From: Desulfonatronovibrio magnus
GTDB lineage: Bacteria; Desulfobacterota; Desulfovibrionia; Desulfovibrionales; Desulfonatronovibrionaceae
Reading direction: 5' to 3'
Assembly: GCF_000934755.1 (NCBI RefSeq)
Contig: NZ_KN882175.1
Location: forward strand, 455,736-519,735
Length of the DNA: 64,000 bases
The first letter of the stretch is position 1; each line of letters opens with the position of its first letter. This document shows positions 10,156 to 19,559 of this stretch, piece after piece. Both the position numbers and the translations under genes were made by a program. The notes under the pieces are model-generated. The model was not told the origin of the DNA. It ran no database searches and saw only the letters and a program-made list of their open reading frames with translations.

Positions 10156-11700
10156 TCAAACATCATCTTTTTTGTAAACACTTTTAAACAGTGATGATGC
10201 TGACTTTTTAAATCGTTGAAAAGCCTCACTTAGATCAGCCTTGCCTGTGCTCTCCAGTCTTCTGCGGTTCAACTGGGTATGCAGTGCTGCGTCATAGGCT
10301 GAAGCCATTGTCAGACTTAATTCATGTACATTATAATGCGTTTTGTCAGAAGCAACACATACTGGAACCCATTTATCCAGCTTAAGCAGCCCCTTGTTGT
10401 ACTCCAGTGCGTCCCTGATAATTCTGTCTCCGGGATTATCAGGTGACTCAGGGTCATAAGGAGGCTGCCAGGCACCCCCAAGTCTGAGGCGGTCAATATG
10501 TGTAAGCACGCCTATGAAAACGGGCTTTTTCCTGGAACGATTGGCAGGTTCCATAAAAAACGAATTGATCCTGGCATATAATGAAGTATCCAGTTCTTTG
10601 GAGGATTGACTGGCTTTGACCACCCAAAGCACCATATCGCTGTTAACAATCTGGTTCAGTATAAATTTTTCATTTTCTTCCTGTCCATCAAGACCAGGAA
10701 GATCCACAAGATGCATCACATCATATCCATCAATTCCACATCCATATGTTAATGCCCTGTCTGTGGAGGGCAGCCTGCTCACCTCTGCCCTGATGTGCCC
10801 TGTCAGGGCGTTGATGACAGCTGATTTGCCTGCGCTTACCTGACCAACCACACAGACTCGCAAAGGATGAGGATCAGGTGCGTGTTCGTCCTTATCCCTG
10901 CCTGAAAAATCTTTATCAGATTGTTCATCAAATCTGAATCTTCCGCTGTATAGATCAATAGCAACTGAAGCAACCTCCTGAAGAAATGAGGCTTTGAGTC
11001 GGAACTGCAGTTCCTGACTGACTCCGGAAAACATTTTGCCAATAATCAATCCCCTGGCTTCAGCAAGAAGTCCATAAGGTGTAAATACCCTGTATGTACG
11101 GTAAATATTCCAGATTTTACCTGCTTTTGTAGCCTTGTCCTTGTGGTCATACAGCATTTTCATGGTGGATATATTGAACTTTTCAATATATGGCACATGT
11201 TCCTTGAGAGTGATCCTGTATCTTCTGCTGACTTCCTCCATCATTTTCAGAAGCTCAATAGCTGAAAAGCTCAGCTCTTTTCTGCTGCCTTGGCCATGAT
11301 ACTTTTGCGCGATATACACTGCTGTTTCCCTGACATGCAGTCCCATGGACGACCAGAGGGAATTATCCCTGAGCATTGCCAGGATAAGTTCATTGACTTC
11401 CTCCCAGACTGTCAGATCAAATTCGGACCATTCCTTAGAGGGCTGCACCATGGACTCATCCACCTGCTCCAGGACTGCGGAGCCTGCTCTTCTTTTCATG
11501 AGCCAGAGCGCTGCTGCGCCAATTACAGCGCAAACACTTAAAAGCCCGGTAAAATAAAGCATATAGCCATACTTGAAAAGAGCATAGCAGCCAAAACCCA
11601 CAACAACCACAACAGGCAGGATGACTGCCAGTAGAACAAGAGGTGCCAGACCAGTGGAAAGCCGGTTTAAAAAACTGAAACTATCCTTTGCCGGTTTCAT
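10156..11700 (-). CDS. Membrane-anchored Era-like GTPase
   Basis: From ATG 11700 this is a 514-residue protein. An agagg site lies 9 bases upstream of that ATG; a TTG at 11727 would overlap the preceding gene more deeply and has no clear site. Two membrane segments are predicted by eye at about 18-42 and 47-68. A helical region of about 200 residues follows, then a GTPase domain: P-loop GQVSAGKS (about 286-293), switch II DLPGL (from 333) and THID (400-403) in place of NKxD. The layout recalls YfjP/DUF697-associated GTPases. It overlaps the upstream GTPase gene by 20 bases and is followed closely by two hybrid kinases. Function and partner are unknown; a pairing with the first GTPase is inferred. 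Confidence 0.85.
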   Translation of the reverse strand: MKPAKDSFSFLNRLSTGLAPLVLLAVILPVVVVVGFGCYALFKYGYMLYFTGLLSVCAVIGAAALWLMKRRAGSAVLEQVDESMVQPSKEWSEFDLTVWEEVNELILAMLRDNSLWSSMGLHVRETAVYIAQKYHGQGSRKELSFSAIELLKMMEEVSRRYRITLKEHVPYIEKFNISTMKMLYDHKDKATKAGKIWNIYRTYRVFTPYGLLAEARGLIIGKMFSGVSQELQFRLKASFLQEVASVAIDLYSGRFRFDEQSDKDFSGRDKDEHAPDPHPLRVCVVGQVSAGKSAVINALTGHIRAEVSRLPSTDRALTYGCGIDGYDVMHLVDLPGLDGQEENEKFILNQIVNSDMVLWVVKASQSSKELDTSLYARINSFFMEPANRSRKKPVFIGVLTHIDRLRLGGAWQPPYDPESPDNPGDRIIRDALEYNKGLLKLDKWVPVCVASDKTHYNVHELSLTMASAYDAALHTQLNRRRLESTGKADLSEAFQRFKKSASSLFKSVYKKDDV

Positions 11701-12880
11701 TGCGGGCAGCCTCTTTAATGCCTTCAAAGGCTTTTTTGTATGTTTTCATGAGCTCTTCCCTTGAAACTTCCTCGCCTTTGCTCTTATGATAAATATATTT
11801 GCAGGCCACACGGCCTAAGGCATAAGTAGCACTGAAACTTACGACAGCTGCAGTAGCACTGCCTACAGTCTGTCCGTAACCTGGTATCAGTTTGGCAAGC
11901 TGACGGATTCCAAGCCGGACAGCAAAGTTAGCTCCAAAACCTGCTCCGAGAGCTGCGGCAAACTCGGCCATGGATCGCCTGTTCCATTCCAGACCGTATT
12001 TTTCTGCAATAAAATAGAGCATTCGGGCCTGCACAGCCGGTACCGTCACTGTACCGGTAACCGGCACTGCATCACTGGCGCCTGCTATCCCTGCATGCCA
12101 CAGAATATCTTTTTTCAGCTGGACAAACAGTTTTTTCTCCAGGTCAAGATGTCCCCGGTCTTCCATTAGCTCTGATATTATGGGCATAAGATAAGATAAC
12201 TTCTCGGTAAGCTTCATGATTCCAAAAGATGAACCGTCATTCAGCTCAAAATCTACCTCTACAAAGTCAAGTTTGCTCCCCCAGGCCTTTTCAACCTGAT
12301 CCTGGTTGTACTTAACGCACTGAAAGCGCTCATGCTCACTTTCAATAAGACAGACAGCAGTGTGAACCACAAGTGCATGCTCAATTCGTGCATTTTTTTT
12401 GATAAGACTAAGTGCTTTAAGCACATGGCTCTGCTCAGGCTCTTCAGCCTTCATTACCACAATGAGGGCATTGGATCTGTCCTGACAGGCCCTGATATCT
12501 TCACCAGGATCATAATCAGATTCACCCAGTCCTCTGGTATCCAGAAAACGCATCAAGGGTTTGTCCTCTGGAAAATCATAGCTCAGGGAAGTGCGGGTGC
12601 ATGGCGCAAAACCATTACCTGTCTCAATCGTAGTGTTTCCTGTGACAGCCTGAATAAGGGAAGACTTTCCAGCCCCGGTCTTCCCGAGAAGCCAGAGAGT
12701 GGGCAGGGTTTGTCTATGCTTTGTAAAGGCTGCTGACAGGTCAGGCTCATTAGGAGTACTGAATATATTTTTAAAATCCGGAAAAAATTTCATGGGATTG
12801 CGTATTGTTATGGCAGGATACAAGAAGTTCATGTTTACATGCTGTGCACTTTCCCTGGAAGAAGAGTCAGTCTGCAGCAT
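11681..12880 (-). CDS. Era-like GTPase with C-terminal DUF697-like hydrophobic region
   Basis: This 399-residue protein has the P-loop GKTGAGKSS at 66-74 and switch II DTRGLGE at 114-120. A clear NKxD is missing; the equivalent strand reads ALVVHTAV. The C-terminal part (about 255-365) is Ala/Gly-rich and hydrophobic, with GAGFGANFAVRLG and IPGYGQTVG, as in DUF697/YcjF-type proteins that associate with membranes. It starts the four-gene minus-strand operon; its 3' end overlaps the second GTPase gene. The start at 12880 has only a weak ribosome site, and ATG 12832 is an alternative. The exact role is not known for this family. Confidence 0.85.
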   Translation of the reverse strand: MLQTDSSSRESAQHVNMNFLYPAITIRNPMKFFPDFKNIFSTPNEPDLSAAFTKHRQTLPTLWLLGKTGAGKSSLIQAVTGNTTIETGNGFAPCTRTSLSYDFPEDKPLMRFLDTRGLGESDYDPGEDIRACQDRSNALIVVMKAEEPEQSHVLKALSLIKKNARIEHALVVHTAVCLIESEHERFQCVKYNQDQVEKAWGSKLDFVEVDFELNDGSSFGIMKLTEKLSYLMPIISELMEDRGHLDLEKKLFVQLKKDILWHAGIAGASDAVPVTGTVTVPAVQARMLYFIAEKYGLEWNRRSMAEFAAALGAGFGANFAVRLGIRQLAKLIPGYGQTVGSATAAVVSFSATYALGRVACKYIYHKSKGEEVSREELMKTYKKAFEGIKEAARNETGKG

Positions 12881-13458
12881 AGCAACTGTTTACCAGCTTT
12901 TTTTGATATACTTGAAACAATTTTTCGTCAATCTTTATGCAGGTAAAATCCATTAGCCAGCATAACATTACCAATGCTCAAAAATGCGACTGACTTACAA
13001 GTAACTATAATCGTTTTGCTAATAAAATCAGACGTTTATAATTTTCATACTTTTACGATTTTTGCTCATGATTGATGCACATTTGCCTGAAAAGTTCCGT
13101 CAAAGATGGGAACTTTGCGCCTGGCACAGGGACTGTCCCTCGCTGTGTAAATTTTATCCTTTAAGCAAATTTTTTCCCGGAACCAATGCAGCATCAATCT
13201 TTTTTATATTACCTCGCGGGGACTGTCCCAATTTCCAAAAAAGTGACAGACTCTTAAAGTTACTCGCAGGTTCGGTCCCGGTATTCCCGCTTCTCTTCAA
13301 GAGGTCAACCCACTTCTTGACCTCAGACACAAAAACAAGTAACCCTCAAGTGAAAATATATAAGCATCAACAGGCATGAGGCATTCATCATCATTTCTTA
13401 TCAATATTATTTCAAAGCACTAGAGAGCCAAGGCGATCCAAAGTAAAGGCAATAAACT
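12881..13458. other. Intergenic region with short palindromes
   Basis: No credible gene is seen in these 578 bases. The region contains an AAAGTTCC/GGAACTTT hairpin (about 13090-13115) and two exact copies of gggactgtccc (13129-13139 and 13219-13229) 90 bases apart, the second inside a longer palindrome-like context. It should also carry the divergent promoters for the GTPase operon and the MBL gene, but no convincing -35/-10 pair stands out. Confidence 0.5.
13129..13229. repeat. Pair of gggactgtccc direct repeats
   Basis: Two copies of the 11-base interrupted palindrome gggactgtccc (13129-13139 and 13219-13229) bound a 79-base AT-rich segment. The motif resembles the outer ends of family-A repeats (ggggacaggc and gccagtcccc) but the rest does not align, so it may be a separate or decayed family. 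Confidence 0.45.
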
Positions 13459-14304
13459 ATGGACATCAAATGCTGGGGGGCCAGAGGTTCAGCCCCTGTC
13501 TCTGGAAGGGAATTTACCAGGTACGGAGGTCATACAAGCTGCCTTGGGGTCAGCGCCGGCAATCCAGCCCAGGCAGTGATGCTGGACTTTGGTTCAGGAG
13601 CCTTACCATTAGGTCACACCCTGCTTGAATATAACATCTTTGAAATTGATGTTTTCGTCACCCATTCCCACTGGGATCATATCATGGGCTTTCCTCTTTT
13701 CCCACTTATTTTTCAGCCTGAAGCCAGCATAAATTTTTACTACAACCCCAGATATCAGGGGCATCCTGAAAAACTTATCTGCCAGAGCTTGATGAAACCG
13801 CCCCACTTTCCTGTAAGATATGAAGACCTGCCATGCAGCATAAATTTCATACAAACAGACACAACTTTTAACTTTGGACCTTTCAAGGCCTCTACTATTC
13901 CACTCTCCCACCCCAATGCCGGCCTTGGCTGCAGACTGGAATACCAGGGCAAAAGCCTGGTTTTTCTTACTGACAATGAACTCGGCCTCAAAAACAAACC
14001 GGGACGTACCTATGAAGAATATGTCCACTTTTGCCATCAGGCAGACCTTCTAATTCATGACGCAGAATACCACACTATCAAAGAGTATCAGGCCGCCAGA
14101 GGATTCGGTCACTCTCTTGCCAGTGATGTAATCAGACTGGCTCACGATGCTCAAGTCCAGTCCCTGGCTTTTTTCCACCACAACCGTAATCGGACTGACA
14201 GGCAATTAGACGATTCCCTGCGCAGGCTTCAAAAGGAATTTTCCCATCTTATCAGATTTCATTTTTTTGCCTTTGCCGAGGGCCAGACCGTCAGCCTGAA
14301 TTAA
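13459..14304 (+). CDS. MBL-fold metallohydrolase
   Basis: This 281-residue metallo-beta-lactamase-fold protein has the metal motif HSHWDH at 69-74, a later His in PLSHPNAGLGC, an Asp-containing strand FLTDNELG and a C-terminal HDAEYH plus HHNR. The N-terminus KCWGARGSAPVSG and the conserved RYGGHTSC are typical of the branch close to cyclic-nucleotide or phosphoribosyl-cyclic-phosphate phosphodiesterases. No signal peptide is seen. It stands alone, 83 bases before the ABC permease gene. The substrate cannot be inferred. Confidence 0.85.
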   Translation: MDIKCWGARGSAPVSGREFTRYGGHTSCLGVSAGNPAQAVMLDFGSGALPLGHTLLEYNIFEIDVFVTHSHWDHIMGFPLFPLIFQPEASINFYYNPRYQGHPEKLICQSLMKPPHFPVRYEDLPCSINFIQTDTTFNFGPFKASTIPLSHPNAGLGCRLEYQGKSLVFLTDNELGLKNKPGRTYEEYVHFCHQADLLIHDAEYHTIKEYQAARGFGHSLASDVIRLAHDAQVQSLAFFHHNRNRTDRQLDDSLRRLQKEFSHLIRFHFFAFAEGQTVSLN

Positions 14305-14387
14305 TCCTTGACCATGGGGATGATTTAATATATAAGCATCATAATTAATATATAAATTTTAATTTCTAACCAACCTTAATTCACCCC

Positions 14388-15254
14388 ATGAAAAAATTCA
14401 ATTGGCAACCATGGGCACTGCTTGCGCCTTCGGTCAGCGCTATTTTTTTCCTGCTTGTTGTTCCTGTTCTGTTTGTTGTTGTTTACAGCTTCTGGCTCCG
14501 GGCCCCTACTGGTGCTGTTATTCCAGACTTTCAGTTCGGTAACTATGCCAGATTCTTTGAAGACTTTTTTTATCCCAGCATCCTCATCAGAACCATTCGG
14601 GTTTCGTTAATCTGCGTTTTTTTATGCCTGATTTTCGGATACATTCCCGCCTATTTTTTTCACCGCAGCAAGTCACGCTACCGCCAGGCCATGATCCTGC
14701 TCATCATGCTTCCCTTCTGGATTAGTTTTATCATCAGAACCATGAGCTGGGTCAACATTCTGGGAGCCAATGGTTTTGTCAATCATGCCCTTATGAAAAT
14801 AGGCCTCATATCCGAGCCGCTATCCCTTCTCTACAATGAAGGTGCTGTTCTTATGGGGCTGATTCAATTCCTGCTGCCCTTTATGATCCTTAATATCTTT
14901 GTCAGCCTTGAGGGAATTGACAAAAATTTGCTGGAAGCCGCAAGAAGTATGGGCTGCAATGAATGGCAGGCTTTCAAGGAGGTGACACTGCCTTTGAGTC
15001 TGCCCGGAGTGAGTGCCGGATGTCTTCTGGTATTTGTGCTCACCGCAGGGACCTATCTGCCGCCAATGATTCTTGGCGGTGCCGGCAACGAAATGATTGC
15101 CAATCTGATATTCAACAGGGTTATCGGCACTCTTGACTGGCCTTTCGGCTCGGCCATCAGTGTCATTCTGCTCATTCTTCTTGGAACCATTGTCTGGACA
15201 TACAACCGTTATCTCGGCATCAACCAGCTTTTCAACGCCTTCAAAGGAACTTAG
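14388..15254 (+). CDS. potB: ABC transporter permease, spermidine/putrescine type (PotB-like)
   Basis: This 288-residue inner-membrane protein has about six hydrophobic helices and the EAA loop LLEAARSMGCNEWQAFKEVTLPLSLPG, which docks on the ATPase. The N-terminal WALLAPSVSAIFFLLVVPVLFVVVYSF is characteristic of PotB/PotH-type permeases. The next permease gene starts 2 bases after the stop, so the two are translationally linked and should form a heterodimer. The substrate is uncertain: the family covers polyamines but also many amino-acid-derived compounds, and downstream genes point to a proline-type or N-acyl compound. Confidence 0.9.
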   Translation: MKKFNWQPWALLAPSVSAIFFLLVVPVLFVVVYSFWLRAPTGAVIPDFQFGNYARFFEDFFYPSILIRTIRVSLICVFLCLIFGYIPAYFFHRSKSRYRQAMILLIMLPFWISFIIRTMSWVNILGANGFVNHALMKIGLISEPLSLLYNEGAVLMGLIQFLLPFMILNIFVSLEGIDKNLLEAARSMGCNEWQAFKEVTLPLSLPGVSAGCLLVFVLTAGTYLPPMILGGAGNEMIANLIFNRVIGTLDWPFGSAISVILLILLGTIVWTYNRYLGINQLFNAFKGT

Positions 15255-15256
15255 TC

Positions 15257-16051
15257 ATGCTGAAAATTTCAGGCTGGTCTCTCATCAGGTTGTTCACCAT
15301 CATGGTCTATGTATTCATGTTTCTGCCCATTGTGGTGGTCATCATCCTGTCCTTCGACACCCAGCAGTTTGCCAGCTTCCCCATGCAGGGTTTCACTTTG
15401 CAATGGTATTACGAACTGGCCCAGAATGAATCCATCATCAGGGCCTTTAAAAGCTCCATTATGCTTGGGGCCCTGGCTGCTCTTATCTCTACCAGTATTG
15501 CAATACCGGCAGCCATGGCCTTTGTCCGCTACAGCTTCAGAGGTAAAAACTCCATCAATACCCTGCTTCTGGCTCCAATAATGGTGCCTGAAGTTGTCTT
15601 GGGGGTAGCTCTTTTACTGTTCATGCGCTGGCTTCAACAGCCCAAAAGCTTTGCCATGCTTCTGCTGGGTCATGTTATGCTTACCTTGCCTTATGTGCTG
15701 CTCATTGTGCAGGCCAGAATGGTCAGCATCAATAATGTCTATGAGGAAGCAGCCAAGTCCCTTGGAGCTAATCCCCTGCAGACCTTCAAGGAAGTAACCC
15801 TGCCTCTGCTGCTGCCGGCAATTCTGGCAGGCATGCTCTTTGCCTTCACCATTTCTTTTGACAACATAACTGCAACTCTGTTCTGGGCTACTGCTGAGCA
15901 CCAGACCGTACCGGTCAGAATCTTTGGAATGCTGAGACACTCCATAAGTCCGGAGATAAACGCTCTCGGTACAGTCATGATCTTTTTCACCATTATGACA
16001 CCTCTGATTGCTGCGCTCAGCATCAGATACTTTTCCAGGAAAAGTGCCTGA
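15257..16051 (+). CDS. potC: ABC transporter permease, spermidine/putrescine type (PotC-like)
   Basis: This 264-residue permease has about six membrane segments and the cytoplasmic EAA loop YEEAAKSLGANPLQTFKEVTLPLLLP. The start TIMVYVFMFLPIVVVIILSF and the motif FTISFDNI are typical of PotC/PotI. It follows potB by 2 bases and precedes the binding-protein gene by 83 bases. It should be the second half of the membrane channel. Confidence 0.9.
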   Translation: MLKISGWSLIRLFTIMVYVFMFLPIVVVIILSFDTQQFASFPMQGFTLQWYYELAQNESIIRAFKSSIMLGALAALISTSIAIPAAMAFVRYSFRGKNSINTLLLAPIMVPEVVLGVALLLFMRWLQQPKSFAMLLLGHVMLTLPYVLLIVQARMVSINNVYEEAAKSLGANPLQTFKEVTLPLLLPAILAGMLFAFTISFDNITATLFWATAEHQTVPVRIFGMLRHSISPEINALGTVMIFFTIMTPLIAALSIRYFSRKSA

Positions 16052-16134
16052 TCTGCACCAGGAATATTGATATGAGCATTACACATTTTTTGAACCATTA
16101 CTTTTTTTAACTCTTAAGACGTGAGGAGGATTTT

Positions 16135-17280
16135 ATGAAAGAAAGGCTTAATGAAGTGAAGCATCAGTATGAAAAGGGCAATCTGTCCCGAAGGGATTTT
16201 GTTAAATACCTTGGCATTGCCGGTGTTGCTGCCGGCCTGGCTGGAGGCCCTTTTGGAATGATTCGTCAGGCCATGGCCGCCGGACGGATTCGCTTTGACG
16301 GATGGGGAGGGACCACATCTCAGGCCTTCAGAAGATACGCCTTTGATCCATTCACTGAAGCAACCGGAATCAGGGTTATTGACGGGGAATTCGGCGATAT
16401 GGACTCCTACCTGACCAGAGTTATAGCATCATTTCCTCCGGGTGGAGAATTCAATCTGGCCCATTTAAGTGGTGTATTCGACTATGCCAGATACGTAGGT
16501 CTTGAATTTCACACCAAACTTGATGAAAGCAAAATCACCAATCTGAGTCTGGTTATGAATGCCATGATTGAGCCTTACCGCAAAATAACTCCTGATGGGC
16601 TGTCAGCAGTACCCTACAATCTTGGTCAGACCGGCATTGCCTATAACACAAAATATATTTCCAGGGACAAGGCTGAAAATCTGGGAGCATCCCTGCTCTG
16701 GGACGATGAAATCAGTGGACGCCTGGGAAGCTGGGGAGACTGGAGGACCAATATATGGTATGCAGCCCTGCATACAGGCCAGAGCCCCAATGATATTCAG
16801 GATATGGATGCAGTCTGGAACGCTCTGAGTGCACAGGTGCCCATGGTCCGAAAATACTGGGCTTCAGGTGCTGAACTTATGAGTCTTCTGGCCAATGAGG
16901 AAATCCATGCCACGGTTGCCTGGTCCGGACGGGTTGCCCATTTGCAGGATCAGGGTTATCCCATTGCCTTTCTGGCTCCGAATGGCTGTTATTCATGGCA
17001 GGAATGTATTTTCGTCATGAAGGGTACTGATATTGACGTAGCTCATCAGCTTCTTGACTTCATGCTTGCACCGGAAGCCTCAATAGCCGTTGCTGAAGGT
17101 CAGATGTACCCGCCAAGCCTTGATCCCAGCAAAGTTGAACTTACTGACAAAATAAAACAACTGCCTGCTTTTGATCCCACAGGAAAACTTGAAGGTTATC
17201 TCTTTGCTGATCCTGAATACTGGAATGCCAACCAGCTGGCATGGGCTGAAAGATGGGACAGAATCAGAGCCAGAGGCTAA
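16135..17280 (+). CDS. potD: Tat-exported ABC substrate-binding protein (PotD-like)
   Basis: This 381-residue extracellular solute-binding protein has a twin-arginine signal: SRRDFVKYLG with Arg pair at about 19-20, then a hydrophobic stretch and a likely cleavage after AMA near residue 48. Export in folded form by Tat is less usual than Sec for PotD but occurs in this family. The mature part starts RIRFDGWGGTTSQAFRRY and contains VPYNLGQTGIAYN, both typical of the fold. A strong site (gaggagg) precedes the ATG. The binding protein for the neighbouring permeases; ligand not predictable from motifs. Confidence 0.9.
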   Translation: MKERLNEVKHQYEKGNLSRRDFVKYLGIAGVAAGLAGGPFGMIRQAMAAGRIRFDGWGGTTSQAFRRYAFDPFTEATGIRVIDGEFGDMDSYLTRVIASFPPGGEFNLAHLSGVFDYARYVGLEFHTKLDESKITNLSLVMNAMIEPYRKITPDGLSAVPYNLGQTGIAYNTKYISRDKAENLGASLLWDDEISGRLGSWGDWRTNIWYAALHTGQSPNDIQDMDAVWNALSAQVPMVRKYWASGAELMSLLANEEIHATVAWSGRVAHLQDQGYPIAFLAPNGCYSWQECIFVMKGTDIDVAHQLLDFMLAPEASIAVAEGQMYPPSLDPSKVELTDKIKQLPAFDPTGKLEGYLFADPEYWNANQLAWAERWDRIRARG

Positions 17281-17346
17281 TTTTTATCTGTTCATCATGC
17301 TACTCTAAGTGCGGAACTGTGATTTACTATCTCTCCGCATTCAAAC

Positions 17347-17378
17347 TTGACTCCCGGCAACAGTTTGCCGGGAGTCAA
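17347..17378 (+). other. Perfect 14-bp stem-loop between potD and potA
   Basis: TTGACTCCCGGCAA and TTGCCGGGAGTCAA pair perfectly around a CAGT tetraloop. No T-run follows, so it is unlikely to be a full terminator. Position after the binding-protein gene of an ABC operon fits a 3'-end stabiliser that raises binding-protein mRNA over the rest; this is inference from position. Confidence 0.75.
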
Positions 17379-17405
17379 CATTAAAAATCAGGAGTTTTTC
17401 TTACA

Positions 17406-18506
17406 GTGGAAACCACACAAGACAACCATGTGGTCCGTTTGAGGGGCATTGTCAAAAAATTTGGCAAGCTGCAGGCCGTGAAAAAAATTGATCTGAATAT
17501 TGAGCAGGGATCACTTGTCACCCTTCTGGGGCCTTCAGGCTGCGGAAAAACAACCATACTGCGCATGATAGCCGGTCTGGAACATCCCACCAGCGGAGAA
17601 ATTTTCATCAAAGGCCGACTGGTCAACAATATCCCCATTCACAAACGAAATCTGGGCATGATTTTTCAGAACTATGCCCTTTTTCCCCATAAGACCATTT
17701 TTGATAATGTAGCGTTTGGTCTCAAATACCGTGATGTTCCCAAGATAGAAATTAAGGACAGGGTCCGAAAAGCTCTGGAAATGGTTCGTCTGCCTGATGT
17801 GGGCAAGCGATATCCATCACAGCTTTCCGGGGGTCAGCAGCAGCGCATAGCCCTGGCCAGAGCTATTGTTATCGAGCCTGATGTTCTGCTTATGGACGAG
17901 CCATTGTCCGCACTGGACGAAAACCTCAGAGAAGACATGCGCCGTGAGATTGACAACCTTCAGCAGATGCTGGGCGTAACCACCATATTTGTCACTCATG
18001 ACCAGCGTGAAGCACTGAGCATGTCCGATAAAATCATTGTCATGAAGGATGGTGTTCTGCAGCAGGAGGGACCACCTGAGGAGGTATATAATTTTCCATC
18101 CAACCGCTTTGTGGCTGACTTTCTGGGCTCATCAAATTTTTATCCTGCCAGGGTTGAGGATGTGGAAAACGGTCAATATTCCATCCGCCTGGACTCGGGT
18201 CATGTCATCACTTCCGAGCACCCTTCCCAGTGGAACCAGGGTGATCGGGTAGAACTGGTGATAAGGGCACAGAAATTTTACATTTATGCTGAGAACGAAG
18301 CACCGGAAGAAAATCACGGTAACCAGTTCAAGGGAGTTATAAAGGACCGCAGTTATATGGGGGGCGAAGTCAGCTATTTCGTAGATTTGGAAGGCGGACT
18401 GTCCATTCACGTCATAAGTATTGTCAATTTGCGGGCCCTGAAAATCGGCGACAAGGTTGTTGTGGATGTAGCACCGAGGCATTGCGGACTTTTACCGGGC
18501 AACTGA
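17406..18506 (+). CDS. potA: ABC transporter ATPase, spermidine/putrescine type (PotA-like)
   Basis: This 366-residue ATPase has Walker A GPSGCGKTT (42-50), Q-loop at FQNYALFPH, signature LSGGQQQRIALARA (140-153), Walker B LLMDEPLSALD and the switch His in VTHDQREA. The C-terminal 120 residues form the TOBE-type regulatory region common to PotA/MalK-like subunits. Translation starts at GTG 17406, about 11 bases after ggag. It energises the potB/potC channel. The epimerase gene begins 2 bases after the stop. Confidence 0.92.
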   Translation: METTQDNHVVRLRGIVKKFGKLQAVKKIDLNIEQGSLVTLLGPSGCGKTTILRMIAGLEHPTSGEIFIKGRLVNNIPIHKRNLGMIFQNYALFPHKTIFDNVAFGLKYRDVPKIEIKDRVRKALEMVRLPDVGKRYPSQLSGGQQQRIALARAIVIEPDVLLMDEPLSALDENLREDMRREIDNLQQMLGVTTIFVTHDQREALSMSDKIIVMKDGVLQQEGPPEEVYNFPSNRFVADFLGSSNFYPARVEDVENGQYSIRLDSGHVITSEHPSQWNQGDRVELVIRAQKFYIYAENEAPEENHGNQFKGVIKDRSYMGGEVSYFVDLEGGLSIHVISIVNLRALKIGDKVVVDVAPRHCGLLPGN

Positions 18507-18508
18507 TT

Positions 18509-19549
18509 ATGATACCTGAACATATACTTCAAGCATTTAATAATTGTTTTTCACAAGGCATTACCACCATAGATTCTCATACAGCAGGAGAATACACCAG
18601 ACTTGTGGTCAGCGGCATTGAACCTGCAACAGGCAGGACCATGGCGGAAAAAAGAGTGGCTTTCATGTCCCGTTATGACCATGTAAGAAAACTGTTGACC
18701 ATGGAACCTCGCGGCAACCGGGATATTGTGGCAGCCCTTGTTACAGAACCAGCGACCCCTGAAGCAGTTCTGGGACTAATATATATGGACGCACGAAGAT
18801 ACCCCTACCTTTGTGGGCACGCCACCATCGGAGCTGTCACTACCTTAGTGCAGACAGGACTTATACCGGCTGAACCTGATGAAAACGGTCTGGCCGAAAT
18901 GATTGTGGACACCCCTTCCGGCCCCATGCCTGTTCAGGCTGAAATCAAGGCTGACAGGGTCATTTCCGTATCCTTTACTTCAGTTCCGTGCTTTGTTCTC
19001 ACAATGAACCAGGGCCTGACCATTCCCGGAATCGGGAGGGTGACCATTGACCTTGTATTTGCCGGTGGTTTTTTTGCCATGGTGGATCTTGATCAGCCGG
19101 TTTTGCAAAAACTGTCATTGGACAACAATCAACTCATTGCCCTGGGCATGCAAATTACAGAACAGTCCTGTTCAGAATTCAAAGTCAGTCATCCGGAAAG
19201 GCCTGAAGTGTGCACCATTGACGTTACCGAATTTTACAGGCATGAAAATCCGGATGAGGGCATCAGCTATGTGGTTTACGGCGATTCACATCTGGACCGC
19301 TCACCCTGCGGTACCGGAACATCCGCCAAAATAGCCCTCCTGCACCACAAGGGGCTCATATCGAGACATACTGAATATATCAATAAAGGCCCCCTGAAAA
19401 CCAAATTCAAGGCACGTATTGTCCGCGAAGTCATGGTTGGCAGCCATCAGGCAGTCGAGGTCTGTATTACCGGCAGCGCCAGCATTACCGGACTGCACCA
19501 TTTTGTCCTGGATGAACATGATCCTTTCCCCAACGGTTTTTTAATCTAA
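18509..19549 (+). CDS. Proline racemase / 4-hydroxyproline epimerase family protein
   Basis: From ATG 18509 the protein is 346 residues. It has both catalytic cysteines of the racemase/epimerase branch: Cys102 in LCGHATIG and Cys267 in SPCGTGTSA. In trans-3-hydroxyproline dehydratases one of these is replaced, so epimerisation of proline or 4-hydroxyproline (two-base mechanism, no cofactor) is the better guess. It also has IDSHTAGE near the N-terminus and DxSHLDRSPCG. The start follows potA by 2 bases; an upstream in-frame TTG (18482) would overlap potA and lacks a ribosome site. The context suggests the imported compound is, or releases, a hydroxyproline-like amino acid. Confidence 0.88.
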   Translation: MIPEHILQAFNNCFSQGITTIDSHTAGEYTRLVVSGIEPATGRTMAEKRVAFMSRYDHVRKLLTMEPRGNRDIVAALVTEPATPEAVLGLIYMDARRYPYLCGHATIGAVTTLVQTGLIPAEPDENGLAEMIVDTPSGPMPVQAEIKADRVISVSFTSVPCFVLTMNQGLTIPGIGRVTIDLVFAGGFFAMVDLDQPVLQKLSLDNNQLIALGMQITEQSCSEFKVSHPERPEVCTIDVTEFYRHENPDEGISYVVYGDSHLDRSPCGTGTSAKIALLHHKGLISRHTEYINKGPLKTKFKARIVREVMVGSHQAVEVCITGSASITGLHHFVLDEHDPFPNGFLI

Positions 19550-19559
19550 TGCCAATCAT

